NCBI GenBank assembly: GCA_900299045.1
Contig: OMIH01000075.1
Location: 1-33,618 of the forward strand
Direction: 5' to 3'
DNA from: Methylococcaceae bacterium
GTDB taxonomy: Bacteria > Pseudomonadota > Gammaproteobacteria > Methylococcales > Methylomonadaceae
DNA length: 33,618 bases
The position numbers were made by a program, and so were the translations under genes. Shown piece by piece: positions 17,054-26,401 of this stretch (its first letter is position 1; each line of letters starts with the position of its first letter). The notes beneath the pieces were generated by a model. The model was not told the origin of the DNA, made no database searches, and was given only the letters and a program-made list of their open reading frames with translations.

Positions 17054-17511
17054 AGTGTAAAGTTATCGTCGTAAGGATTGGAAATAGATAAGGTTTTTAA
17101 TAAAGCAATTTCTTTTTCTTCCATTTTTTGTGCATCTGTATCATCAATGTGATCATAGCCCAGTAAATGTAGCGTACCGTGAATAATAATATGAGCCCAA
17201 TGCGCCATGAGTGTTTTATGTTGTTCCTGCGCTTCACGCGCAAGCACAGGAGCGCAAATCACTAAGTCACCAAGTAAATTGAGTTCAATACCTTCAGGCA
17301 CATCAAAAGGAAAACTTAATACATTCGTCGCCCCAAATTTATGCCGATAAGTTTCATTGAGTTGAGCTGATTCGTCTTCATCGACAATACGAATGACCAT
17401 TTCAATGCACTCACTCACCTCATGCAAAGCAACATTCGCCCATTGCTCAATTTGCGTGTTTTCGGGTACATGCGTGTCACATGAAATACGCTGAATGTCG
17501 ATGATATTCAT
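17050..17511 (-). CDS. ybeY: Endoribonuclease YbeY
   Basis: NVLSFPFD...LLGDLVICAPVLAREA...AHIIIHGTLHLLGYDHIDD zinc motif HGxxHLxGYDH. Confidence 0.95.
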   Translation of the reverse strand: MNIIDIQRISCDTHVPENTQIEQWANVALHEVSECIEMVIRIVDEDESAQLNETYRHKFGATNVLSFPFDVPEGIELNLLGDLVICAPVLAREAQEQHKTLMAHWAHIIIHGTLHLLGYDHIDDTDAQKMEEKEIALLKTLSISNPYDDNFTL

Positions 17512-18485
17512 GGGAGTGGTTTTTCGTTTTGTTCTTTTTCAAACGATTCATACGCTTCAACGATGCGCTGAACTAACGGATGACGAACCACATCGCGTAC
17601 CGTGAAAAAGGTAAAGCTAATGCCGTCTACTTTTTGCAAAATTTTGAGTACATGACGCAGACCAGACATTTTTTCATTAGGTAAATCAATTTGCGTAATA
17701 TCGCCAGTAATCACGGCTGTTGAACCAAACCCAAGGCGGGTTAAGAACATTTTGATTTGCTCAAGCGTGGTGTTTTGTGCCTCATCGAGAATAATAAACG
17801 CATTATTTAAGGTACGACCACGCATAAAAGCCAATGGCGCTACTTCAATTACTCCTTTTTCAATGAGTTTTTCAACGCGCTCAAGACCGAGCATTTCATG
17901 AAGTGCATCGTAGAGTGGGCGTAAATACGGATCGACTTTTTGCGCCATATCACCAGGCAGAAATCCTAATTTTTCGCCGGCTTCAACCGCAGGACGCACA
18001 AGAATAATTTTTCGCACTTGCTCGGTTTGTAGCGCATGCACCGCGCAAGCCACTGCCAAATACGTTTTACCCGTTCCAGCAGGTCCAATGCCAAAATTGA
18101 CATCATGCGACATAATTTGTTGCATATAGCCTTTTTGGTTTGCACCACGACCTTTAATTAAACCGTGTTTTGTTTTAATCACAACAGGTGCAATAACAGG
18201 TGGCTCACTTTCAACAACAGCCTCAATGCCTGCTTCTTGCACCGCTAAATGCACCATTTCTGGCGTGATATATTCTTTTTCAGTCAACGCATATAACGTT
18301 TGCATTAGCTCACCGCAAGAGGGGAGAATACGCTCTTCACCATTGAGCTGAAAATAGTTGCCACGATTTGCAATGGTGATTCCCAAACGTTTTTCTAAAT
18401 GCCGTAAATGTTCATCATATTGACCACAAAAATTCACCAGACGGTCATTTTCATCTGGCAATAATACCAACTCTTGAGAACTCAT
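17508..18485 (-). CDS. ybeZ: PhoH family ATPase (YbeZ/PhoL)
   Basis: [64 protein letters not shown]. Confidence 0.95.
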   Translation of the reverse strand: MSSQELVLLPDENDRLVNFCGQYDEHLRHLEKRLGITIANRGNYFQLNGEERILPSCGELMQTLYALTEKEYITPEMVHLAVQEAGIEAVVESEPPVIAPVVIKTKHGLIKGRGANQKGYMQQIMSHDVNFGIGPAGTGKTYLAVACAVHALQTEQVRKIILVRPAVEAGEKLGFLPGDMAQKVDPYLRPLYDALHEMLGLERVEKLIEKGVIEVAPLAFMRGRTLNNAFIILDEAQNTTLEQIKMFLTRLGFGSTAVITGDITQIDLPNEKMSGLRHVLKILQKVDGISFTFFTVRDVVRHPLVQRIVEAYESFEKEQNEKPLP

Positions 18486-19831
18486 AGTTCGCTCACAGTG
18501 GATACCACGTCTATCATGCGACCTCGCAACGAATTTGGCATTGCCTCGGTAATTAAAACCTCCACAAATTGCCCTGTTAAACGCGGATGTCCGATGAAAT
18601 TCACGACACGATTATTTTCAGTTCGACCTTGCATCTGAAGTGCATTTTTCTTTGCTTGCCCTTCTACTAAAACCGTTTGCGTACTGCCCACCATACTTTC
18701 TGAAATCGTTGCCGTCATTTCATTAATACGATGCTGGAATCGCTCAAGGCGTAATTTTTTAATCTCCATGGGTACATCGTCAGCAAATTCCGCTGCGGGC
18801 GTTCCCGGTCTTGCGCTATAAATAAAACTAAATGAAAAATCAAACCCAATTTCATTGATAAAATCCATCGTTTCTTCAAATTCCGCATCTGTTTCTCCTG
18901 GAAAACCAATAATAAAATCCGAGGACAAACTAATGGTTGGGCGTACTTTACGCAATTTGCGAATAATTTCTTTATAGTCATCAATAACGTGACCGCGTTT
19001 CATTTTCTGTAAAATGGTATTACAGCCACTTTGCACCGGTAAATGCAGATGATTGACAAGTTGTGGGAGTTCAGCAAATGCCTCAATCAACCCATCGGTA
19101 AATTCCATAGGATGCGACGTGGTGAAACGTAGCCGATCAATTCCTTCAACAGCAGCAACCGCATGTAGTAAAAAAGCAAAATCGGCAATATCACCGTCCG
19201 CCATTTCACCGCGATACGCATTCACATTTTGCCCAAGCAAATTAATCTCGCGTACACCTTGCTTTGCTAACACACGAATTTCAGCCAATACATCATCAAG
19301 TGGACGACTAATTTCTTCGCCGCGTGTATAAGGCACAACGCAATAAGTACAATATTTACTACACCCCTCCATCACCGACACAAACGCTTTCACGCCATCT
19401 GCTCTAGCTTCAGGTAAATTGTCGAATTTTTCAATTTCAGGAAATGAAATATCGACAACGGGTTTATGTTGTTGACGCACTTCATTGAGTAATTGTGGCA
19501 AACGGTGCAACGTCTGAGGACCAAAAACCATATCAACAAAAGGAGCGCGTTTTTGAATCGCAGCGCCCTCTTGACTTGCTACGCAACCGCCCACACCAAT
19601 AATGACATCAGGGCGTTTATCTTTAATTTTTCGCCATTTACCCAATGCAGAAAAGACTTTCTCTTGCGCTTTTTCACGAATAGAACAGGTATTCAGCAAT
19701 AAAACATCTGCCAATTTAGGATCATCCGTTAATTCAAACCCGTGAGAAGCATGCAGCACATCTCGCATTTTATCCGAGTCGTATTCATTCATTTGGCAAC
19801 CGTTGGTTTGAATGTAAAGTTTTTGGGTCAT
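18482..19831 (-). CDS. miaB: tRNA-2-methylthio-N6-dimethylallyladenosine synthase
   Basis: [38 protein letters not shown] (radical SAM CxxxCxxC), C-terminal TRAM-like region. Confidence 0.97.
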   Translation of the reverse strand: MTQKLYIQTNGCQMNEYDSDKMRDVLHASHGFELTDDPKLADVLLLNTCSIREKAQEKVFSALGKWRKIKDKRPDVIIGVGGCVASQEGAAIQKRAPFVDMVFGPQTLHRLPQLLNEVRQQHKPVVDISFPEIEKFDNLPEARADGVKAFVSVMEGCSKYCTYCVVPYTRGEEISRPLDDVLAEIRVLAKQGVREINLLGQNVNAYRGEMADGDIADFAFLLHAVAAVEGIDRLRFTTSHPMEFTDGLIEAFAELPQLVNHLHLPVQSGCNTILQKMKRGHVIDDYKEIIRKLRKVRPTISLSSDFIIGFPGETDAEFEETMDFINEIGFDFSFSFIYSARPGTPAAEFADDVPMEIKKLRLERFQHRINEMTATISESMVGSTQTVLVEGQAKKNALQMQGRTENNRVVNFIGHPRLTGQFVEVLITEAMPNSLRGRMIDVVSTVSEL

Positions 19832-19837
19832 AGTTTT

Positions 19838-21103
19838 TTATGTAACAGATTGAAGATTTAATAAATGGTAAATGCGTTGCGTTGCACCTTGGTTTTTGGC
19901 AACAACGTGTTTGGCATTTGTTATCAACTGATGTCGCAGTTGCGGTTGTTCATAAAGCTCAATGATTTTAGCATCGAGTTGAGCAACCGTTTCGCATTGA
20001 ATAGCCGCTTGTGCTGACACTAATTCGTCAACAATGAATGTGATGTTGTTCACATCAGTACCGACTAAGATAGGAACGCCTACCGCTGCGGGTTCGAGCA
20101 AATTATGCCCGCCTACTGCTACAAAGCTTCCGCCAACAAAGGCGACATCCGCGCTGGCGTAGAATAATTTTAATTCACCTAAAGTATCAATTAAAAAAAC
20201 ATCTACATTATCATGACAACATGCCTGTGATGTACGCTTAATAACTTGTAATGGCGCGTTTTTAACTAACATTTCCACACGATGAAAACGTTCTGGGTGA
20301 CGTGGTGCAATAGCTAATATTAAATTAGGGATACTTTTTTTGATTGTCTTATAACACGTTAATAATAACGCTTCCTCACCTTCATGTGTGCTCGCCGCTA
20401 AAAACACAAAACGATTTTCAAAAAGGTGTTTTTTGAGTTTATTTCCTTGTGATAAAACGGTATCTTCAACTGCCACGTCAAATTTGATATTCCCCACATT
20501 TTTAACCGTATTTGCTACAGCGCCAATTTTAATAAAATTGGATTTATCACTGTTTGTTTGTGTTGCAATGCAGGTCACCGCTTGCAAGGTTGGAATAATC
20601 AACGATGGAATTTTTTGATAACCTCGCACGGATTTTTCCGATAAACACGCGTTAACTAAATACAACGGTATATTGTTGGCTAAACACGCTTGATAAATAT
20701 TTGGCCAAATTTCTGTTTCCAAAATCACTGCCATTTTAGGTTTAAATGCACGCAAAAATCGACCAATTACATCAGGTAAATCGTAAGGCAAATAAACATG
20801 CTCAACACTATCACCAAGGACAGTTCTTACACGCGCTGACCCTGTCGGTGTGGTTGTGGTAACAAGCAAAGGAAGTGTGGGATGCTGTTGCTTTATTAAA
20901 GCAATCAAAGGAAATAGCGCTTCACTCTCGCCAACTGACACGGCGTGAAACCAAATAACATGTTGTATATAGGGTTGTTTGTAAAAACCAAAACGCTCTG
21001 ACCAACGCGCTTTGTAGGCAGGATTTTTAAGACTCCTCCACCACAAACGCAGTAGAATAAAAGGAGTGATACAATAAAAAAGAAAAGAATAAAATCTTCG
21101 CAT
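19838..21103 (-). CDS. waaA: 3-deoxy-D-manno-octulosonic acid (Kdo) transferase
   Basis: WFHAVSVGESEALFPLI, TTTTPTGSARV, ILETEIWPNI, FVGGSFVAVGGHNLLEPAAVGVPI. The start is more likely at 21103 (MRRFYS) than at 21199, which would overlap rplI. Confidence 0.93.
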   Translation of the reverse strand: MRRFYSFLFYCITPFILLRLWWRSLKNPAYKARWSERFGFYKQPYIQHVIWFHAVSVGESEALFPLIALIKQQHPTLPLLVTTTTPTGSARVRTVLGDSVEHVYLPYDLPDVIGRFLRAFKPKMAVILETEIWPNIYQACLANNIPLYLVNACLSEKSVRGYQKIPSLIIPTLQAVTCIATQTNSDKSNFIKIGAVANTVKNVGNIKFDVAVEDTVLSQGNKLKKHLFENRFVFLAASTHEGEEALLLTCYKTIKKSIPNLILAIAPRHPERFHRVEMLVKNAPLQVIKRTSQACCHDNVDVFLIDTLGELKLFYASADVAFVGGSFVAVGGHNLLEPAAVGVPILVGTDVNNITFIVDELVSAQAAIQCETVAQLDAKIIELYEQPQLRHQLITNAKHVVAKNQGATQRIYHLLNLQSVT

Positions 21104-21116
21104 AAAGTAAACGTTA

Positions 21117-21139
21117 GGCGCGAAGTCAAGCTTCACGCC
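21117..21139. repeat. GC-rich hairpin in the rplI-waaA gap
   Basis: GGCGCGAAG (21117-21125) - TCAAG - CTTCACGCC (21131-21139). Read on the minus strand, transcribed RNA forms a 9-bp stem with one G-U pair; there is no good U-tract. Confidence 0.4.
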
Positions 21140-21155
21140 CTTCGAGTTCAGTAAA

Positions 21156-21605
21156 TTACGCCTCAGCAGTGATTTTAATCGCAATTTTTGCGTTAACATC
21201 AGTATGCAAATGAATATCTACATCAAAATCGCCTAAATGACGAATTGTACCGTGTGGCAAACGAATTTCCTGTTTTTCCACAGCAACACCTGCTTTCACA
21301 ATCGCATCCGCAATGGCATGTGTGCCTACTGAACCAAATAAGCGACCTTCGTCACCGGCTTTGTGCGCGATGGTAATAGTTAATTTGCTCAACGCGTCTG
21401 CACGTTTTTGAGCGGCTGCAAGTTTTTCAGCTGCTACTTTTTCTAATTCAGTGCGACGCACTTCAAATTCTGCAATTTTTTTCGCTGTGGCAACCACTGC
21501 TTTACCTTGTGGAATTAAGTAGTTTCTTGCATAGCCGTTTTTAATGCTAACTTTATCGCCTAAACTGCCTAAATTCGCAATCTTTTCAAGAAGAATTACT
21601 TCCAT
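21156..21605 (-). CDS. rplI: 50S ribosomal protein bL9
   Basis: MEVILLEKIANLGSLGDKVSIKNGYARNYLIPQGKAVVAT; start at 21605, not 21668. Confidence 0.97.
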   Translation of the reverse strand: MEVILLEKIANLGSLGDKVSIKNGYARNYLIPQGKAVVATAKKIAEFEVRRTELEKVAAEKLAAAQKRADALSKLTITIAHKAGDEGRLFGSVGTHAIADAIVKAGVAVEKQEIRLPHGTIRHLGDFDVDIHLHTDVNAKIAIKITAEA

Positions 21606-21686
21606 CTTTACATCCTCATGTGATCTATATCTATAAAATTTCGCGCCAAATACAATACTAGCGCACAAGTAAGTGATTAACGGTTT

Positions 21687-22574
21687 TTATTTTTTATTGG
21701 CTGCAAATTTTTCGCGCAATTTCCACCACGCATCACTCACCCCCACTAACGCAACAGGAATAAGTAAATGTGGAATTAAAAATAGTGTTATATAAAAGCC
21801 AAAAATGACATATCGGGATTGCTTGAGTGCATTGAGTATGTTGTGTGCGACAGCAGTACCGACAAAGGTATAAAGCACAAACGTGAGAATACTTAAATTC
21901 CACGCGACTTCAGCCATCATGCCCGAACTTAAACTAGCAAGCGCAATGAGCGAAATACTACCGAGCGCTAAACGTGGTGAAGTGGCAAGATCTAAATACT
22001 CCGCGCGAAAACCACCAGGATTATAAAGCTCTGCCTGCCACCAACGCGCCAAAAATAACGCAAATATCCAGCCAAATACCGTTCCCGCAACAACAATTCC
22101 TGTCATATAGTGTGCAACCGATTCTATATTCGGTTGCATCGTATCAAGCGATACGTTTGCAGGTGCCATCTGTGTTAGAATATCCAACCACATTTTTGCC
22201 GCTTGCGGATTGTAGAGGTAAAAACCGATAATGCTCAGTCCGCCTAACAATATGGCACTTTCAATCGCAAGCGCGAGTTTGCGTCCAGCTCTAAGCAAAA
22301 TTGCAACAATCCAAATGGGCATCCACAACACTAACCCATAGAGTGCCGTAAACGACACACTACCCAGCATCGCCCCTATTGCAGTCATTCCTGTTAAAGA
22401 AATTCCAAAAACCGTTAATCCTTCGTAAGCGCCGCGACGTAGCGTCACTAATGCTAAAGCGGCAGAACTTACGATACTAATGGGAGGCATAAACAACGAT
22501 AAAAACGCGAGTACGCTCACTGCCGTAGCAGCTTGCCAACGTCCACGCATAATGTAGGTTGCTAAGAATCCCAT
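21687..22574 (-). CDS. DUF2232-type integral membrane protein in the rpsR-rplI cluster
   Basis: Polytopic membrane protein at the position usual for this family in gammaproteobacterial rpsF-rpsR-rplI clusters. Confidence 0.7.
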   Translation of the reverse strand: MGFLATYIMRGRWQAATAVSVLAFLSLFMPPISIVSSAALALVTLRRGAYEGLTVFGISLTGMTAIGAMLGSVSFTALYGLVLWMPIWIVAILLRAGRKLALAIESAILLGGLSIIGFYLYNPQAAKMWLDILTQMAPANVSLDTMQPNIESVAHYMTGIVVAGTVFGWIFALFLARWWQAELYNPGGFRAEYLDLATSPRLALGSISLIALASLSSGMMAEVAWNLSILTFVLYTFVGTAVAHNILNALKQSRYVIFGFYITLFLIPHLLIPVALVGVSDAWWKLREKFAANKK

Positions 22575-22580
22575 TTTTAA

Positions 22581-22808
22581 TTATTTATGTGCGTCGCAAT
22601 AAGGCAACAAGGCAATAAAACGTGCGCGTTTTATTGCTGTGCATAATTGTCTTTGGTATTTCGCTGCTGTACCGGTAATACGGCTAGGAACGATTTTACC
22701 CGTTTCAGTAATATAATCACCAAGTAAGTTCAAATCTTTATAATCAATTTGACTACCGTTTTCTGCACTAAAACGGCAGAATTTTTTACGTCTAATGTTG
22801 CGTGCCAT
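22581..22808 (-). CDS. rpsR: 30S ribosomal protein bS18
   Basis: [64 protein letters not shown]. Confidence 0.97.
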   Translation of the reverse strand: MARNIRRKKFCRFSAENGSQIDYKDLNLLGDYITETGKIVPSRITGTAAKYQRQLCTAIKRARFIALLPYCDAHK

Positions 22809-22842
22809 GGTAACTTCCGTTATGAATGTGTAATTTAAGAGA

Positions 22843-23298
22843 TTATTCTGCTAAATCTGCGTCAAAATCGTCATGATCTGGGTCGTCATCTAAATCAAGA
22901 TCCGCAGCAGCTAACGCTTCAGTAGCTTCACGCGCTGCATTATCTTTTGCACGCAATTCAGCGGCTTTGTTTTCTTCAGCTGTTGACGTTGCAATAATTG
23001 AAGGCTCTGTAATGGCTTCAGTTTGCAACAAAATCATGCTACGTAAAATTGCGTCATTAAAACGGAAACCGGTTTCAAGTTCTTCTAAAGCAACTTGATC
23101 ACATTCAACATTCATTAAGATGTAGTGGGCTTTATGAATCTTTTTAATTGGATAAGCAAGCGCTCTGCGCCCCCAATCTTCCAAACGATGAATTTTACCT
23201 GAAGTAGCTTCAATGGTCGCTTTGTAGCGATCAATCATCGCAGGAACCTGACTACTTTGGTCAGGATGAACTAAAAAGACAATTTCGTAGTGTCGCAT
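22843..23298 (-). CDS. rpsF: 30S ribosomal protein bS6 with acidic C-terminal tail
   Basis: [25 protein letters not shown]...[33 protein letters not shown]. Confidence 0.97.
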   Translation of the reverse strand: MRHYEIVFLVHPDQSSQVPAMIDRYKATIEATSGKIHRLEDWGRRALAYPIKKIHKAHYILMNVECDQVALEELETGFRFNDAILRSMILLQTEAITEPSIIATSTAEENKAAELRAKDNAAREATEALAAADLDLDDDPDHDDFDADLAE

Positions 23299-23386
23299 TA
23301 TGTTTCCTTTTGGTTAATGCCTTCCATCACTATTTATAAAAATGGTAAAGCAAGGAGAGAGCGAAATGCTCGGTAAAAGATTTTCA

Positions 23387-23414
23387 ATTATATAGGTTTT
23401 TCAGTGAATTGCAA
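23387..23414 (-). promoter_or_regulatory. Sigma70-type promoter upstream of rpsF
   Basis: On the minus strand: TTGCAA - 16 nt - TATAAT, about 90 nt upstream of the rpsF start codon. Confidence 0.55.
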
Positions 23415-23436
23415 AACAAGCAAACACCTTTAACCA

Positions 23437-24645
23437 TTATTTTTCACTCTGTTGAGGTTTCAAAAAGAGAATAACGTCTCGAATACGTTTTGCCGCTTCA
23501 ATACATTCATCGAGCGGCGCAACGAGCGCGATACGAATATGATCTTGCGCAGGATTGATACCCTCAAACTCACGCGACAAGAAACTTCCAGGCAACACGG
23601 TCACATTTTGTTTTTCAAACACTATTTGAGCAAATTGTGTATCTGAAATAGGGGTTTTCAACCAAATATAAAAACTAGCCGGTGGTTTTTCAATTGCACA
23701 CACATCCTGCAAAATAGCGACAAATGCCGCGAATTTTTCACGATATAAACGACGATTTTCAATAACATGCAACCCATCACTCCAAGCGGTAATACTAGCA
23801 TATTGAACAGGCAGCGACATGGCGCAACCATGATAAGTACGGTAACTAAAATAATTTGCCAAAATTTCCGCATCACCTGCAACAAATCCTGAACGCAATC
23901 CCGCACAATTTGACCGTTTTGATAAACTATGAAACGCCACGCAACGTGTAAATGCCGTGTTGCCCATTTTATAAGCGACTTCAAGCAATCCCTTAGGCGG
24001 ATTGTTTTCATCATCATACAATTCACTATAGCACTCATCTGAGGCAATAATAAAATCGTATTGCTCTGCTAATGCTAACACAGTTTTAAAATCCTCTTCC
24101 CCCATCACAACACCACTCGGATTGGCTGGAGAGCAAATATAAAGCAACTGACAACGTTGCCATACATCGGGTGATACGGCACTAAAATCAGGTAAATAAT
24201 GCGTTTGCTGCGTGGCATTTAAAAAATAAGGTTCAGCACCTGCAAGCAACGCTGCACCCTCATAAATTTGATAAAACGGATTAGGCATGACGACTAGCGG
24301 ATTTGTCGTATTATCTACTGCGCACTGTGCAAATGAAAATAGTGCTTCACGCGTACCATTAACGGGCAGAACTTGCGTTTCAGCATTCACTTTGCACGCA
24401 AAACGCCCCTCAAGCCATTGAGAAATTGCTTCACGAAGTGGCAAAATTCCCTTAGTAGTTGGATAATTTGACACGGTGTGCAGATTATCAATAAGCGTTT
24501 TTTTGATAAACTCAGGCGTTGCGTGCGCGGGTTCGCCAATGGACAGCATAATGCATGATTTAGCTTTTGGAGGCTCAATGCCTTTTTTTAATTGTGCTAA
24601 TTTTTCAAAAGGATAAGGATGTAAATGTTTTAAATTAGGGTTCAT
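23437..24645 (-). CDS. dapC: Succinyldiaminopimelate aminotransferase (DapC-type, class I/II PLP)
   Basis: LHPYPFEKLAQLKKGIEPP, LSIGEPAHATPEFI, NPFYQIYEGAALLAGAEP, SPANPSGVVM, SDECYSELYDDE, FHSLSKRSNCAGLRSGFVAGD. Confidence 0.9.
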   Translation of the reverse strand: MNPNLKHLHPYPFEKLAQLKKGIEPPKAKSCIMLSIGEPAHATPEFIKKTLIDNLHTVSNYPTTKGILPLREAISQWLEGRFACKVNAETQVLPVNGTREALFSFAQCAVDNTTNPLVVMPNPFYQIYEGAALLAGAEPYFLNATQQTHYLPDFSAVSPDVWQRCQLLYICSPANPSGVVMGEEDFKTVLALAEQYDFIIASDECYSELYDDENNPPKGLLEVAYKMGNTAFTRCVAFHSLSKRSNCAGLRSGFVAGDAEILANYFSYRTYHGCAMSLPVQYASITAWSDGLHVIENRRLYREKFAAFVAILQDVCAIEKPPASFYIWLKTPISDTQFAQIVFEKQNVTVLPGSFLSREFEGINPAQDHIRIALVAPLDECIEAAKRIRDVILFLKPQQSEK

Positions 24646-24687
24646 TGTGCTTCACTCTTTAATATTTTAATTAACGATAAAAAATAT

Positions 24688-24717
24688 ACGCAACTCGACG
24701 AAGAATTGCGTTTTTTT
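24688..24717 (+). terminator. Terminator-like hairpin upstream of the Sel1-repeat gene
   Basis: ACGCAA (24688-24693) / TTGCGT (24706-24711) 6-bp stem followed by T7. Confidence 0.35.
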
Positions 24718-24758
24718 CAGTTAGAATGACAAAAATTTTTTATATTGTTGAGATCATT

Positions 24759-25565
24759 ATGCGTTATTTAATTGTCGTGGTATTTCTCTTTTTTTCGATT
24801 TCAACCCTTTCCACTGCCGATGATTTTGGTAGTGGCATGGCGGCATATCAAAGTAAGGACTACAAAAAAGCCGTAAAACAATGGCTTATTGCCGCTAAAA
24901 AAGGGCATTCACTAGCCCAAGCAAATCTTGCGCTTATGTACGACAATGGACTTGGCATTCCTAAAGATGCAAAAGAAGCCGTTAAATGGTATTTACTTGC
25001 CGCACAACAAGGGCATGCGATTGCACAATCGAATTTGGGGTTTATGTACCAAAATGGGGAAGGTGTTAATCAAGATATCAATGAAGCGGTGAAATGGTAC
25101 ACACTCGCAGCACAGCAAGGCGTTGCCGCAGCCCAATATAATTTGGGACTACTCTACAGCAATGGACAAGGCGTAATGCAAGACTATCAACAAGCCATCG
25201 CATGGTATCATCTCGCAGCAGAGCAAGAGCACCCTCTTGCCCAATCAAATTTAGGCTTTATGTACGAAAAAGGTCAAGGTGTTCGTCAAAATAATAAAGA
25301 AGCCATGACATGGTATCGCCTTGCCGCAGAAAAAAATAATGCCCTCGCACAATACAACTTGGGGGTTATGTATGCGTATGGACAGGGCGCGGTGCAAGAT
25401 TACACCCATGCTTACGTTTGGTTTAATCTAAGTACCACTAACGGTTACACACCAGCAGCCGAATTGCGTGAAATCGCGTTAAGTAAGCTCTCACCAGATC
25501 AAATTGAAAAGGCACAAAAAATGTCACGCGAGTGCCTTAATTCAACCTATAGAAATTGTGAATAA
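24759..25565 (+). CDS. Secreted Sel1-repeat (TPR-like) protein
   Basis: Signal peptide MRYLIVVVFLFFSISTLSTA followed by about six Sel1-like repeats (e.g. EAVKWYLLAAQQGHAIAQSNLGFMYQNGEGVNQD). Confidence 0.88.
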   Translation: MRYLIVVVFLFFSISTLSTADDFGSGMAAYQSKDYKKAVKQWLIAAKKGHSLAQANLALMYDNGLGIPKDAKEAVKWYLLAAQQGHAIAQSNLGFMYQNGEGVNQDINEAVKWYTLAAQQGVAAAQYNLGLLYSNGQGVMQDYQQAIAWYHLAAEQEHPLAQSNLGFMYEKGQGVRQNNKEAMTWYRLAAEKNNALAQYNLGVMYAYGQGAVQDYTHAYVWFNLSTTNGYTPAAELREIALSKLSPDQIEKAQKMSRECLNSTYRNCE

Positions 25566-25573
25566 ACCCGAAA

Positions 25574-26398
25574 TTACAATTGAATCCGCAAAGATAAATC
25601 AATGGCGCGGACATTTTTTGTTAACGCGCCAATAGAAATATAGTCGACACCCGTTTGCGCAACCGCGCGAATTGTCGTTAAATCAATATTCCCCGATGCT
25701 TCAAGCTCTACTGCTCCAGCGACATAATCCACAGCCAACCGTAAATCATCCAAAGAAAAATTATCAAGCATAATACGATCAGGCGCGGCGTTGAGAGCCT
25801 CTTTTAGCTCAGTTAAATTTTCAACTTCAACCTCAACAGGCGCATCACTTTGTTTACGCGCTATTTTTACAGCGTTATCAATAGAGCCCGCTGCGAAAAT
25901 ATGATTTTCTTTGATAAGCACTCCATCAAATAAACCAATACGATGATTAAAACACCCACCGCAACGTACAGCATATTTTTGCGCTAAACGCAGACCTGGA
26001 ATTGTTTTTCGCGTGTCAAGCACTTTACACTGAGTGCCTTCCACTGCGTTTGCATATTCTCTTGCTAGTGTTGCTGTAGCCGACAACGTTTGCAATAAAT
26101 TCAATGCTGTTCGTTCAGCCGTTAAAATGCCACGCGCATTACCTTGGAGTGTACAAATTTTTGTATTACATGGCACTCTCTCACCTTCAAGTCTGTGCCA
26201 CTCGATTGAAATATGCTCATCTAAATATCGAAATACGGCATCAAACCAATCGCGCCCACACAACACCATCGACTCTCGTGTCAATAATTCTGCTGTCGCT
26301 TGTTGATTTGGCGAAATAATCGCCGCTGTAATATCGCCACTGCCCAGATCCTCATTTAAAAAAGGCGTAATATCGATACAATTTTGCGTATCTGTCAT
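25574..26398 (-). CDS. nadC: Nicotinate-nucleotide pyrophosphorylase (carboxylating)
   Basis: EDLGSGDITAAII, ERTALNLLQTLSATAT, LDTRKTIPGLRLAQKYAVRCGGCFNHRIGLFDGVLIKENH, VEVEVENL, LEASGNI. Confidence 0.96.
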   Translation of the reverse strand: MTDTQNCIDITPFLNEDLGSGDITAAIISPNQQATAELLTRESMVLCGRDWFDAVFRYLDEHISIEWHRLEGERVPCNTKICTLQGNARGILTAERTALNLLQTLSATATLAREYANAVEGTQCKVLDTRKTIPGLRLAQKYAVRCGGCFNHRIGLFDGVLIKENHIFAAGSIDNAVKIARKQSDAPVEVEVENLTELKEALNAAPDRIMLDNFSLDDLRLAVDYVAGAVELEASGNIDLTTIRAVAQTGVDYISIGALTKNVRAIDLSLRIQL

Positions 26399-26401
26399 CG
26401 T

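Noticed and set aside
16217-19831. corC-ybeY-phoH-miaB block as a novel operon
   Set aside because: This is the standard conserved gene order with 4-nt overlaps; ordinary.
21104-21199. N-terminal extension of WaaA overlapping rplI
   Set aside because: WaaA homologues begin at MRRFYSFLFY-like sequence; the extension overlaps rplI on the same strand.
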